Part shown: positions 25,977 to 36,197 of the stretch, in pieces
Layout of the letters: each line of letters starts with the position of its first letter
Position numbering within the stretch: position 1 is the first letter of the stretch
Assembly (NCBI RefSeq): GCF_900107435.1
Contig: NZ_FNPZ01000001.1
Coordinates: 34,960-98,959 of the forward strand
DNA: 64,000 nt
Source: Herbiconiux ginsengi
Lineage (GTDB): Bacteria > Actinomycetota > Actinomycetes > Actinomycetales > Microbacteriaceae
Direction: 5' to 3'
Notes under the pieces: generated by a model
The model's database searches: none
Told to the model about the DNA's origin: nothing
What the model saw: only the letters and a program-made list of their open reading frames with translations
Program-made: the position numbers and the translations under genes

Positions 25977-28033
25977 GCGATTCGCTCCCCCTCGCCCGGC
26001 GGCTCAGCGCCCTCGATGACGACGCGCTAACCGCTCTCCTGGTGATCCGGCACGTCCCGTCACGCGACGTGCGCGACTTCTTCGACCTCGCCGACGCCCT
26101 GCTCGACCCGGCATCCGTGCGCCTGGCCCTGCGCCCGCTCGACCGGGCGACGATCGCCGCACTGGCCGACGACGCCTCCTCCGGAGCGACGGATGCACCG
26201 GAGAAGACCGCCCAGACCCTGATCGAGCTCGGTCTGGCCGAATCGGCACCGGATGCGCCGCACCGGTTCCGCGCATTCGCAGCAGTGGCCGAGGTGGCCG
26301 CCGCGGTGTTGGCCGAAGCGCCTTCGGAGACCGCAGACGCTCCTTCGACGGCTCGGGAAGCCGCAGCCGGCGGCCTCCCGGATGCGCCGGGCGAGCCGAC
26401 CGCACAGGCTCCCGTGGCCGCCGCCCCGTCGGTCGACGCCCTGGCGAGCGAACGAGCCTTCATCGCCCTCTCGGCCATCTCCGAGCTCGGCCAGCAGCTC
26501 CGCGCCGCGCCGATGCGCCTGCTCGCCCGCGGCGGGCTCTCGTCCGGTGAGGAGAAGCGCCTGGGCGCCCTGCTCGCCGTCGAACCCGCCACGATCGGCG
26601 CCCTGGTCGAGGTGGCCACGGCTGCCTGCCTGGTGACGGTCGACACCGACACCCTGCTCTCCACGACGCGGGCCGACGAGTGGAGCCTGCTGCCGAGCGC
26701 CGAGCGCTGGCTCGCGCTGGCCACGGCCTGGATCGACAGCCTCGACGAGCCGGTGCGCCGCGCACTCCACACCACGACGCCCACCGACGCACAGCAGGCC
26801 GCGTCCGCCACCCCACCCTCGCCGCGCACTCCGACGGAAGGCGAGGCGGCGGGCGAGTGGATCAGCGGCGCGGCTCTCCACTCCACCTACGCGGCGCTGT
26901 TCCCCGCGGCCGACGAGGCCATGCGCGCCGCACTCGCGCAGGTGGACGCCATCGCCGAACTCCTCGGCCTCACGGTCGACGGACGCAGCACCCTCTTCGG
27001 TCACGCGGCCCTCGCTGCGAGCGCGAGCACTCCCGCGGCCGCCGCGAAGTGGACCACGCCCGACTCCGCCGCGGCGACCACCGCGGGCGCAGCCGACGCC
27101 AGCGCGAGCACAGACGCGGCCGACCTCGAGGCCCTCACCGAGGCGCTGCCCCCCGAGGTGACCCAGGTCTACCTGCAGCACGACCTCTCGGTCATCGCGC
27201 CGGGCCCGCTGGTTCCTCCCGTCGACGCGCGCATCCGTCTGCTCGCCGATCTCGAGAACCGCGGGGTCGCATCCACCTACCGCATCTCACAGCCGACCAT
27301 CGATCGGGCGCTCGCTTCGGGAGAGACCGAAGAGTCGCTGCGTGAGTTCCTCGCGGCCACCTCGCTCACCGGCCTCCCCCAGGCGCTCGACTACCTGCTC
27401 GCCGAGGGCGGGCGGCGGCACGGTCTCGTGCGCGTGCGCCGACTCGGCGAGGCCCCGCGCGCCGACGGCGGTGCGCCCACCTCCTCTCCCTATGGTTCCC
27501 GCACCCTCATCCGCACCGCCGACCGGGCGCTCCTCGGCGCGATCGCCGTCGACCAGTCGCTCGCTCCGCTGGGCTTGCGCCGCGACGACGACGGATCGCT
27601 CTCCAGCCGCGTCGACGCCACGGCCGCCTACTGGTTGCTGGTCGACGCACGTTACCCGGTGCTCGCCGAAGACGCCGAGGGTCGCGAACTCGTGATGCGC
27701 CGTGCCCGCGTCGCCACGACGCCGTCCGCTCCGGCCACGAGCGGGCCCCGCTCCCCCGCGGCCGTCGCCGAGTTCGTGCAGCGCCTGCGCGAGTCCTCCG
27801 CCCGTTCGGCTCCCGCCGACGAGAGCGCCTGGGTGGCCCGCCAGCTCGACAAGGCCGTGCGCTCCCGCACGCCGGTGACCATCGAGGTGCGGATGCCCGA
27901 CGGCAGCAGCGTGCGCCTCGACGTCACTCCGCTCAGCCTCTCGAACGGCCGCCTGCGCTGCGTCGACGTGCGGGCCGGCATCGAGCGTACGGTGCCCGTG
28001 GCGAACATCCAGCTCATCACCTCGCCCGAGTGA
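25973..28033 (+). CDS. Helicase-associated (XPB/Ssl2-like N-terminal) protein
   Basis: 686 aa. A large helical Ala-rich protein with the PF13625-type domain in its second half (VYLQHDLSVIAPGPLVPPVD, STYRISQPTIDRALASGET). The last 80 residues are WYL-like (PVTIEVRMPDGSSVRLDVTP, GRLRCVDV). Long Ala/Glu-rich linkers lie at about 95-150 and 270-300. It corresponds to mycobacterial Rv0862c, always beside the XPB helicase. A role in DNA repair or helicase control is inferred from this pairing. Its stop overlaps the open frame of the next gene. Confidence 0.88.
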   Translation: MSDSLPLARRLSALDDDALTALLVIRHVPSRDVRDFFDLADALLDPASVRLALRPLDRATIAALADDASSGATDAPEKTAQTLIELGLAESAPDAPHRFRAFAAVAEVAAAVLAEAPSETADAPSTAREAAAGGLPDAPGEPTAQAPVAAAPSVDALASERAFIALSAISELGQQLRAAPMRLLARGGLSSGEEKRLGALLAVEPATIGALVEVATAACLVTVDTDTLLSTTRADEWSLLPSAERWLALATAWIDSLDEPVRRALHTTTPTDAQQAASATPPSPRTPTEGEAAGEWISGAALHSTYAALFPAADEAMRAALAQVDAIAELLGLTVDGRSTLFGHAALAASASTPAAAAKWTTPDSAAATTAGAADASASTDAADLEALTEALPPEVTQVYLQHDLSVIAPGPLVPPVDARIRLLADLENRGVASTYRISQPTIDRALASGETEESLREFLAATSLTGLPQALDYLLAEGGRRHGLVRVRRLGEAPRADGGAPTSSPYGSRTLIRTADRALLGAIAVDQSLAPLGLRRDDDGSLSSRVDATAAYWLLVDARYPVLAEDAEGRELVMRRARVATTPSAPATSGPRSPAAVAEFVQRLRESSARSAPADESAWVARQLDKAVRSRTPVTIEVRMPDGSSVRLDVTPLSLSNGRLRCVDVRAGIERTVPVANIQLITSPE

Positions 28034-28068
28034 CCGGCCCGCAGCAAGCCGCCGTAAGCTTGTCTGTT

Positions 28069-29709
28069 ATGCCCGACGGCCCTCTCATCGTCCAAAGCGA
28101 CCGCACCGTGCTGCTCGAGGTCGCGCATCCGGATGCCGAATCCGCACGACACGAGCTCGCGGTCTTCGCCGAACTCGAACGCGCCCCCGAGCACGTGCAC
28201 ACCTACCGCATCACCCGGCTCGGGCTCTGGAACGCCCGCGCGGCCGGTCACTCGGCCGAGGAGATCCTGGCCACGCTCGACCGCTTCTCGAAGTTCGCGG
28301 TGCCGCAGACGGTGACGATCGAGATCGTCGAGACCATCGGCCGCTACGGCAAACTCGTGATCGAGCGCCAGAGCGAAGGGCCGCTCGTCCTGCGCTCCAC
28401 CGACCCCGCAGTGCTCGCCGAGATCACCCGCGGCAAGAAGGTGGCGCCGCTGCTCACCCAGAAGCTCGACGACGGCACCTGGAGCATCGAGCCCTGGGCC
28501 CGCGGGCAGCTGAAGCAGGAGCTCATCAAGCTCGGCTGGCCGGCCGACGACCTGGCCGGCTTCACGCCCGGCACTCCCCACGAGATCGATCTCGACCTCA
28601 CCGAGTGGCACCTGCGCGACTACCAGCAGAAGGCCATCGACAACTTCTCCGCCCATGGATCGGGTGTCGTGGTGCTGCCCTGCGGCGCCGGCAAGACGCT
28701 CGTGGGTGCGGGCGCGATGGCCACCGTCAAGACGAACACGCTCATCCTCGTCACCAACACCGTGTCGGCCCGGCAGTGGCGGGCCGAGCTCCTGAAGCGC
28801 ACGACGTTGACCGAAGACGAGATCGGCGAGTACTCCGGCCTCGTGAAGGAGATCAAGCCGGTCACCATCGCGACCTATCAGATCCTCACCTCCAAGCGCA
28901 GCGGCAAGTACGCGCACCTCGAACTCCTCGACGCCCTCGACTGGGGCCTGGTGGTCTACGACGAGGTGCACCTGCTGCCCGCCCCGGTGTTCAAGCTCAC
29001 CGCCGACCTGCAGGCCCGCCGACGCCTCGGCCTCACCGCGACGCTCGTGCGCGAGGACGGCCGCGAATCCGACGTGTTCAGCCTGATCGGACCCAAGCGC
29101 TTCGACGCCCCGTGGAAGGAGATCGAGGCGCAGGGCTACATCGCACCCGCGAACTGCTACGAGGTGCGCGTCGACCTTCCCTTCCACGAGCGGATGACCT
29201 ACGCGGCCGCGGCCGACGACGAGCGTTACCGGCTCGCCGCCACCGCCCCGGCGAAGCTGGAGGCGACGCGGCAGCTGATCGAGCATCACCGCGGCGAGCG
29301 CATCCTCGTGATCGGGCAGTACCTCGATCAGCTCGACGAGCTCTCGCGCGAACTCGGCGCCCCGGAGATCACGGGCGCGACCCCGGTACCCGAGCGGGAG
29401 CGGCTGTTCCAGGCCTTCCGCGAGGGCGAGGAGAAGATCCTCGTGGTGTCGAAGGTGGCGAACTTCTCGATCGATCTGCCCGAGGCGAGCGTGGCCATCC
29501 AGGTCTCCGGATCGTTCGGCTCCCGTCAGGAGGAAGCGCAGCGCCTCGGCCGCCTGTTGCGGCCCAAGGAGTCGGGACTGCCCGCGAGCTTCTACACCCT
29601 GGTCGCCCGCGACACCGTCGACCAGGAGTTCGCGCAGAACCGCCAGCGCTTCCTGGCCGAGCAGGGCTACGCCTACAGCATCGTGGATGCCGATTCGCTC
29701 GCGGCCTGA
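28069..29709 (+). CDS. XPB/Ercc3-type DNA helicase
   Basis: 546 aa from ATG 28069, the conserved N-terminus MPDGPLIVQSDRTVLLEV. GTG 28030, overlapping the previous stop as GTGA, is an alternative. The accessory N-terminal domain (1-175) precedes the SF2 core: Walker A PCGAGKTL (about 204), motif II DEVH (about 298), GLTATLVREDGR, and motifs V/VI with SGSFGSRQEEAQRLGRLLRP. It is a 3'-5' DNA helicase like Rv0861c/Ercc3, thought to act in repair. It is translated from the same operon as its helicase-associated partner. Confidence 0.93.
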   Translation: MPDGPLIVQSDRTVLLEVAHPDAESARHELAVFAELERAPEHVHTYRITRLGLWNARAAGHSAEEILATLDRFSKFAVPQTVTIEIVETIGRYGKLVIERQSEGPLVLRSTDPAVLAEITRGKKVAPLLTQKLDDGTWSIEPWARGQLKQELIKLGWPADDLAGFTPGTPHEIDLDLTEWHLRDYQQKAIDNFSAHGSGVVVLPCGAGKTLVGAGAMATVKTNTLILVTNTVSARQWRAELLKRTTLTEDEIGEYSGLVKEIKPVTIATYQILTSKRSGKYAHLELLDALDWGLVVYDEVHLLPAPVFKLTADLQARRRLGLTATLVREDGRESDVFSLIGPKRFDAPWKEIEAQGYIAPANCYEVRVDLPFHERMTYAAAADDERYRLAATAPAKLEATRQLIEHHRGERILVIGQYLDQLDELSRELGAPEITGATPVPERERLFQAFREGEEKILVVSKVANFSIDLPEASVAIQVSGSFGSRQEEAQRLGRLLRPKESGLPASFYTLVARDTVDQEFAQNRQRFLAEQGYAYSIVDADSLAA

Positions 29710-29769
29710 GACCGGCATCCCCGACCGGTGAATGCGCAAGGGAACCTGCCGGAAATCATCCCAGATGTT

Positions 29770-29801
29770 CTCAGACTTCCCTCAGCGAACCCGCAGATAA
29801 T
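29770..29801 (+). promoter_or_regulatory. Promoter with 11-bp-spaced direct repeats before the response regulator
   Basis: CTCAG at 29770-29774 and again at 29781-29785 are exactly one 11-bp step apart, a spacing used by OmpR/PhoB-type regulators. GATAAT (29796-29801) is a good -10 box, 7 nt before the ATG. Autoregulation by the encoded regulator is likely. Confidence 0.5.
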
Positions 29802-29807
29802 GGACGC

Positions 29808-30497
29808 ATGACCGGCCCCCGCATCTTGATCGTCGACGACGAACCCAACATCCGCGACCTCCTCACCACGAGCCTGCGCTTCGCCGGCTTCGCGGTGCGT
29901 GCTGTCTCGAACGGCGCCCAGACCATCTCCGCCGTGCTGGAGGAGGAGCCCGACCTCATCATCCTCGACGTGATGCTGCCCGACATGAACGGCTTCGGCG
30001 TCACCAAGCGGCTGCGGGCGGCGGGCTACACCGCCCCCATCCTCTTCCTCACGGCCAAAGACGACACCGAAGACAAGATCACGGGTCTCACGGTCGGCGG
30101 CGACGACTACGTCACGAAGCCCTTCAGCCTCGACGAGATCGTGGCGCGCATCAAGGCCATCCTGCGCCGCACCATGCAGGCCGACGAGGATGCGATCATC
30201 CGAGCCGGCGAACTCACCATGGATCAGGACACGCACGAGGTCTTCGTGGGCGACGCCGCGATCGAGCTCTCCCCCACCGAGTTCAAGCTGCTGCGCTACC
30301 TGATGCTGAACCCCAACCGCGTGCTGTCGAAGGCCCAGATCCTCGACCACGTCTGGGAATACGACTTCAACGGCGACGCCGGCATCGTGGAGAGCTACAT
30401 CTCCTACCTGCGCCGCAAGCTCGACGCCCACACCGAGGAGTCGCTCATCCAGACCAAGCGCGGCTTCGGGTACATGCTGAAGGTGAGCAAGGCGTAG
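29808..30497 (+). CDS. OmpR/PhoB-family response regulator
   Basis: 229 aa. The receiver domain (1-118) has the acidic pair DDE (10-12), phosphoacceptor Asp54 in IILDVMLPD, Thr in FLTAK and Lys in VTKPF. The winged-helix domain (about 130-226) has ELSPTEFKLLRYLMLNPNRV and GIVESYISYLRRKL. It closely resembles the TrcR/PrrA/TcrX group. The start is leaderless, 7 nt behind GATAAT. The cognate kinase follows after 12 bp. The signal sensed is unknown. Confidence 0.93.
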   Translation: MTGPRILIVDDEPNIRDLLTTSLRFAGFAVRAVSNGAQTISAVLEEEPDLIILDVMLPDMNGFGVTKRLRAAGYTAPILFLTAKDDTEDKITGLTVGGDDYVTKPFSLDEIVARIKAILRRTMQADEDAIIRAGELTMDQDTHEVFVGDAAIELSPTEFKLLRYLMLNPNRVLSKAQILDHVWEYDFNGDAGIVESYISYLRRKLDAHTEESLIQTKRGFGYMLKVSKA

Positions 30498-30509
30498 CCT
30501 TTCCGGAGC

Positions 30510-32258
30510 ATGCTCAACGCCATCCTGAAGCAGTGGAACTCGATCTCACTGCGCTCCAAGATCACCGGGGTGACGGTGTTGATGCTCACCTTCGGTCTCG
30601 TCGTGTCGGGCGTCGGAACGATGATCGTGCTCCGCACCTATCTCTTGCAACAGGTCGACAGCCAGCTCGATTCGGCGAGTAAAGACCCGTCGCCCTTCCT
30701 CGGGCCGGATGCCACGACCGAGCAGTTCCGCATCGAAGACATCACCTCGGCACCCACCGACTACTTCGTGGGCCTGCTCGACGCCTCGGGCAACCTGATC
30801 GTGTCGAACTGGGGCGACCGCGACGAGAACACCATGCCGAACTCGCAAGTGTCGCTCGACACCTCGAACCTGCTGGGCGGCAAGGTGTTCAGCGTCGACT
30901 CGATCGACCAGCGCACCGAATGGCACGCGATCGCCACCACGGTGTACCTCTTCGGCGGCGACGGATCGCTCGGCACCGTGGTGATCGCGAAATCGCTGGC
31001 CGAGACCGAGAAGACCACGGCGACCTACCTCTCGATCTTCCTCGCCTTCGGCGTGGGTGTCGTCATCCTGGGCGCGATGCTGACGCGCCTGCTCGTCACG
31101 TCGACCTTCGGCCCCCTCCGCGAGGTGGAACGCACGGCCGCGGCCATCGCCGACGGCGGCGACTACAGCCGCCGCATGTCGGATGCCACCCCCAACACCG
31201 AGGTCGGGCGGCTCAACCGCTCGCTCAACACGATGCTCTCGCGCATCGACTCGGCCTTCGCCGACCGAGCGAAGACGATCGACCAGATGCGCCGCTTCGT
31301 GGGCGACGCTTCCCATGAGCTGCGCACGCCGCTGGTCTCGGTGCGCGGCTATGCCGAGCTCTACCGCATGGGCGCGCTGCAGACCCCCGAAGACGTGGCC
31401 CAGGCGATGGATCGCATCGAGAAGGAGGCGATCCGGATGGGCACGCTCGTCGAAGACCTCCTCGAGCTGGCCCGTCTCGACGAGACCCGCCCGCTGCAAC
31501 TCGCCCCGGTCGACCTCGTGCCGCTCACCCTCGACGCGGCGATGGATGCACGCGCCGCGAGCCCGGGCCGAATCGTGTCGGCCATCCTCCCGCAGGGGCA
31601 GACGCCGGTGTCGTTCGCCCCCGGCATCGAGGGACTTCCCCAGGATCCGGATGCGCCGGGTGCGCCCCGTACCCCCTCCACCGCCACACGCCCCATCGCC
31701 TTCGCGAACGCCACCCTCGCCCGTCTCCGTCGCCGGCCGAGGTCCGGGGCCGGGTCGGCCGCGGCATCGGGAAATCTCACCGGGCCCGTTCCCGAGCTGG
31801 CGGCAGGCCCGCCCGCGGAGAGCGCACCCCTCGTCGCGATCCCCGAGATGCAGCCCGTGGTGCTCGCCGAGGAGAACAAGATCCGGCAGGTGCTGACCAA
31901 CCTCATCGGCAATGCGTTGCGCTTCACCGATGCCGACAGCCCCATCGAGCTGTCGTTGCAGGTCGACGAGGGCCGCCGTGTGGCCACGATCGACGTGATC
32001 GACCACGGCGAGGGCATCCCGCCGCAGATCCGCGAGAAGATCTTCCAGCGCTTCTACCGCGCCGACTCCTCGCGCACCCGGGAGACCGGCGGATCGGGCC
32101 TCGGGCTCGCCATCGTCTCGTCGATCGTCGCGGCGCACCACGGCACCGTCGAGGCGCTCGAGACGCCGGGTGGTGGCGCGACCTTCCGCGTCACCCTCCC
32201 CCTCATGCCCGTCGGTGCGGCCCCCACGCCTCCGCCCACGAAGCCCATCCCGGCCTGA
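30510..32258 (+). CDS. Sensor histidine kinase (partner of the preceding regulator)
   Basis: 582 aa. A first membrane helix at about 18-41, an extracytoplasmic sensor of about 130 residues, and a second helix at about 172-194 lead to a HAMP domain (195-247). The HisKA dimer domain has the phospho-His269 in DASHELRTP. The ATPase domain lies at about 455-570 (NLIGNALRF, DHGEGIP, GSGLGLAIV). A Pro/Ala-rich insert of roughly 90 residues (about 360-445) stands between HisKA and the ATP domain, where other kinases have a short linker. The C-terminus is Pro-rich. It forms a two-gene operon with the regulator. Confidence 0.92.
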   Translation: MLNAILKQWNSISLRSKITGVTVLMLTFGLVVSGVGTMIVLRTYLLQQVDSQLDSASKDPSPFLGPDATTEQFRIEDITSAPTDYFVGLLDASGNLIVSNWGDRDENTMPNSQVSLDTSNLLGGKVFSVDSIDQRTEWHAIATTVYLFGGDGSLGTVVIAKSLAETEKTTATYLSIFLAFGVGVVILGAMLTRLLVTSTFGPLREVERTAAAIADGGDYSRRMSDATPNTEVGRLNRSLNTMLSRIDSAFADRAKTIDQMRRFVGDASHELRTPLVSVRGYAELYRMGALQTPEDVAQAMDRIEKEAIRMGTLVEDLLELARLDETRPLQLAPVDLVPLTLDAAMDARAASPGRIVSAILPQGQTPVSFAPGIEGLPQDPDAPGAPRTPSTATRPIAFANATLARLRRRPRSGAGSAAASGNLTGPVPELAAGPPAESAPLVAIPEMQPVVLAEENKIRQVLTNLIGNALRFTDADSPIELSLQVDEGRRVATIDVIDHGEGIPPQIREKIFQRFYRADSSRTRETGGSGLGLAIVSSIVAAHHGTVEALETPGGGATFRVTLPLMPVGAAPTPPPTKPIPA

Positions 32259-32340
32259 GCCTGCCCTCATCCGCAGGCTTTTGCGCTCATCGGCCCCACG
32301 GAAGCGCCACAACGTGCGGATCAATGGACGTCGGATGCGG

Positions 32341-32590
32341 TCACGTCGTCACGGGCAGACTGCGGATGACGGCGGCCACATCGGCACCGGCCTCGAGGAG
32401 TGCAACCGACCGTGCGGCGAGGGCGGTCACCTGCTCATCGAGGGCATCTGCGGTCTCGGCGCGAACAGGGGACGCATCGACACGTGCACCCCGAGAACGG
32501 CCGCCAGCTCGGTGATGGACATGGCCGGACCAGCGGACTCCGCGTCACCGCCGATCACGCCGAGCCGTTCCACATCGCGCACCCGCTGAA
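32341..32590 (-). pseudogene. Remnant of a MerR-type regulator gene
   Basis: On the minus strand the frame reads DVERLGVIGGDAESAGPAMS then ITELAAVLGVHVS. A one-base shift follows and the sense continues as ASPVRAETADALDEQVTALA...RSLPVTT before a stop. This matches the second half of MerR proteins (helix 3, then the coiled dimer helix). The N-terminal recognition half is absent. It is a broken, probably non-functional gene; the family call is moderate. Confidence 0.5.
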
Positions 32591-32593
32591 CTC

Positions 32594-32790
32594 ACGGGGG
32601 AAGAGCCCAGCCACCTGGCCCTCCCGCGCGACTTCGCGGCGACGGACGTGTTCTTCCCCCACCCGGTCCACGGCCCCCTCACCTGGGTCTCGGTGGTGAA
32701 CCCCGCCACCACGATGACCCGCGTACTCGACCTGCTGAGAGCAGCGCACAGCGCAGCTCGCGCCCGCACGAACCGCCACCACCCTGATCG
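32594..32790 (+). pseudogene. Fragment of a DUF6194-like gene
   Basis: An open stretch reads EEPSHLALPRDFAATDVFFP, HPVHGPLTWVSVVNPATT, then a helix LDLLRAAHSAARAR. This resembles the last third of DUF6194 proteins (MPHPVY...WV..LNP...LL..AH). No start and no upstream part are present. With the MerR remnant it fills most of the 681 bp between the kinase and groEL, a patch of decayed DNA. Confidence 0.45.
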
Positions 32791-32809
32791 CATCGCAACG
32801 GGCCCCACC

Positions 32810-32863
32810 CGACGACCCAGGGTGAGCGCGAGGCCGCGGAGCGACCTCACTCGAACATGTCGC
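32810..32863 (+). repeat. Dispersed 54-bp repeat, copy 1
   Basis: Begins CGACGACCCAGGGTGAGCGC and ends CGAACATGTCGC. Copy 2 at 53263-53316 lies in inverted orientation and differs at only two positions. It stands in non-coding DNA downstream of a gene remnant and near the groEL 3' end. Confidence 0.85.
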
Positions 32864-32894
32864 TTCGCGCCGCAGAAGCGGCGGCGCGAACAGC

Positions 32895-32923
32895 AAAACG
32901 CCCCCCGCCGAAGGCGGAGGGCG
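32895..32923 (-). terminator. Intrinsic terminator of groEL
   Basis: On the minus strand an 11-bp GC stem with one mismatch closes on a CUUCGG-type tetraloop (CGCC-TTC-GGCG) and is followed by TTTTGC. It begins 17 bp past the groEL stop. Confidence 0.85.
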
Positions 32924-32939
32924 CTTTGTTGCAGCTAGC

Positions 32940-34595
<1,656 letters not shown>

Positions 34596-34604
34596 TCAGG
34601 TGTG

Positions 34605-34631
34605 TTAGCACTCAGAGTTCACGAGTGCTAA
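34605..34631. promoter_or_regulatory. CIRCE operator (HrcA binding)
   Basis: TTAGCACTC-N9-GAGTGCTAA, a perfect match to the CIRCE consensus, 46 bp before the groEL start. HrcA binds it and represses groEL at normal temperature. Confidence 0.97.
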
Positions 34632-34638
34632 AGCAATA

Positions 34639-34665
34639 CTGGCACTCGATGGGTGGGAGTGCAAG
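34639..34665. promoter_or_regulatory. Second, degenerate CIRCE-like element
   Basis: CTGGCACTC-N9-GAGTGCAAG keeps the inner GCACTC/GAGTGC arms and the exact 9-nt spacer but has lost the outer TTA/TAA. It lies 7 bp from the perfect CIRCE and just before the stop of the DUF3048 gene. Confidence 0.6.
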
Positions 34666-34670
34666 TGAGC

Positions 34671-35741
34671 TCACACTGCGGGAGGCACGACCGTGACGCT
34701 GCCCTGGTCGAGCGGAACCAGTTCCACCCAGGTGTTGCCGGGGGCCAGCCGCACGGTGGCACCGAGGTCGTCGAGGAGCCGGATCGGGGAGGTCGGGGCA
34801 TCCTTCGCCCAGCTCGCGTGCACCGTCTTTCCGCCGGTCGACACCCACGCCTCACCCGAGGCGACCATCACAGCCCGCGGCACCTCGGCGTCGTAGTCGT
34901 AGACCTCGTCGACCCGGAGGGTCACCACGTTGGTGGCCGAGAGCTGCGTTCCGGAGTCGTCGAGATCGGGCGATCCCTCCTGCAGGCGCAGGAATTTCGC
35001 GGAGGGCGCATCCCACGTCCAGCTGGGGAAACGGGCATCCGAGAAGACCAGGTCGAGGGAGCCCGTGGGCGTTCCGTCGAGCGCAGCGGTCGAGGTGGCC
35101 ACGTCGAAGGAGTAGGCGAACTGCTGCCCGGGCGCCGCGAGATCGGAGTGCTCCTCCACCAGGTCGGCCGCCTTCACCACCACGTCATGCGGGCTGTCGC
35201 GGCCGTCCATCCGGTAGAACGTCGATTCCGTGTCGCTCTGCCCGTGGATGGCGCTGTAGACGGGAGCCGCACGCATCATGTCGACGAACTGCTCCTGACC
35301 GCCCGAGAACGCGACGATGCCGCCGAACGACGACAGGATGTCGGGATCCATCGGCCGGATCGACCGCACCGGGCCGATCAGATCGGGCACGTCGGACTGC
35401 CAGATCGCGACGTACCGCGTGATCCCGCCTTCGACCAGCTCCTCGAACACGATGTCGGTGCGGTCGAGCCCGATCTGCGGACGGGCGTCTTCGTGGTTGT
35501 CGATCTTCGCCGCCAGCGAGGGATTCCTCAGGGAATCCGCCGCCACGAGCGTTCCACGCAACGGCGCCGGCGCCGTGGGCGCGGGCGTCCGGTAGTCGGA
35601 GGAGTACGCGGCCGTCGGCGTCACGGAGGGCGCGGGCAGCACCGGCTGTGCGGTGCAGGCCGCGAGCGCCGACACCGTGACCGCCAGGGCGGCAGCGGAT
35701 GCGTTGCGCACGGCACTCCGACGTCGGCTGGTCACGCCCAC
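34671..35741 (-). CDS. DUF3048 (YerB-like) lipoprotein
   Basis: 356 aa. A signal peptide ending in the lipobox ALAAC (Cys about 29) is followed by a Thr/Pro linker and the two DUF3048 domains: NPSLAAKIDNHEDARPQIGLD and DIVFEELVEGGITRYVAIW in the first, GDLVF-type and TVHASWAKD in the C-terminal one. YerB-type lipoproteins lie on the outer face of the membrane; their biochemical role is not known. The start is GTG 35741, or GTG 35735. The gene ends close to the groEL operator, so read-through into groEL is possible. Confidence 0.9.
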   Translation of the reverse strand: MGVTSRRRSAVRNASAAALAVTVSALAACTAQPVLPAPSVTPTAAYSSDYRTPAPTAPAPLRGTLVAADSLRNPSLAAKIDNHEDARPQIGLDRTDIVFEELVEGGITRYVAIWQSDVPDLIGPVRSIRPMDPDILSSFGGIVAFSGGQEQFVDMMRAAPVYSAIHGQSDTESTFYRMDGRDSPHDVVVKAADLVEEHSDLAAPGQQFAYSFDVATSTAALDGTPTGSLDLVFSDARFPSWTWDAPSAKFLRLQEGSPDLDDSGTQLSATNVVTLRVDEVYDYDAEVPRAVMVASGEAWVSTGGKTVHASWAKDAPTSPIRLLDDLGATVRLAPGNTWVELVPLDQGSVTVVPPAV

Positions 35742-35807
35742 AGACTAATGCCGCGGGTCTTCACCACGAACACACTCCGTCGTGCGCCGCGGAACCCCGG
35801 AGGGAAA

Positions 35808-36011
35808 TCAGGCAAGCCGGACGGACTCGGCCTGCGGCCCCTTGGATCCGGTGCCGACTTCGAAGACGACCTGCTGACCTTCTTCGAGGACCTTGTAGCC
35901 CGCCATGTCGATGGCGGAGTAGTGGACGAACACGTCCTGTCCTCCGTCGTCGACCGTGATGAAGCCGTAGCCCTTTTCAGCGTTGAACCACTTAACGGTT
36001 CCATTCGCCAT
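35808..36011 (-). CDS. cspA: CspA-type cold-shock protein
   Basis: 67 aa, the classic single-domain length. RNP1 is KGYGFITV and RNP2 is VFVHYSAI, both intact, and the protein starts [17 protein letters not shown]. It binds single-stranded RNA and DNA and melts secondary structure. It is monocistronic, with a leader of roughly 50 nt behind a TTGTGC-N16-TAGGAT promoter. A second, extended Csp is encoded at 25.3 kb. Confidence 0.97.
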   Translation of the reverse strand: MANGTVKWFNAEKGYGFITVDDGGQDVFVHYSAIDMAGYKVLEEGQQVVFEVGTGSKGPQAESVRLA

Positions 36012-36070
36012 GGTTACTCCCAAGTGCTGTGTTTCTGCAGAAGTGACACAGTTGCCACCACCGATTCCAA

Positions 36071-36098
36071 ATCCTAATCGGGCAGATTCGTCGCACAA
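36071..36098 (-). promoter_or_regulatory. Promoter candidate of cspA
   Basis: On the minus strand TTGTGC (36093-36098) and TAGGAT (36071-36076) are 16 bp apart. The transcript would start near 36064 and carry a 53-nt leader. Confidence 0.45.
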
Positions 36099-36197
36099 TG
36101 GCTCGAACGGCGAAAACGTCAGATCGTGACCGCAACTCAACACGACTGAAACACGCGCGTAATATTGCGCGCCGAAAACGGCTCTCGCCGCCGGTGG

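Noticed and set aside
28030-28068. GTG 28030 (overlap GTGA) as the XPB start
   Set aside because: The extra 13 residues are not like known XPB N-termini; ATG 28069 begins the conserved sequence and has TAAGCT 9 nt before it. Not fully excluded.
27652-29739. 695-codon minus-strand frame opposite the XPB helicase
   Set aside because: The plus strand encodes all helicase motifs; the antisense translation has no family features.
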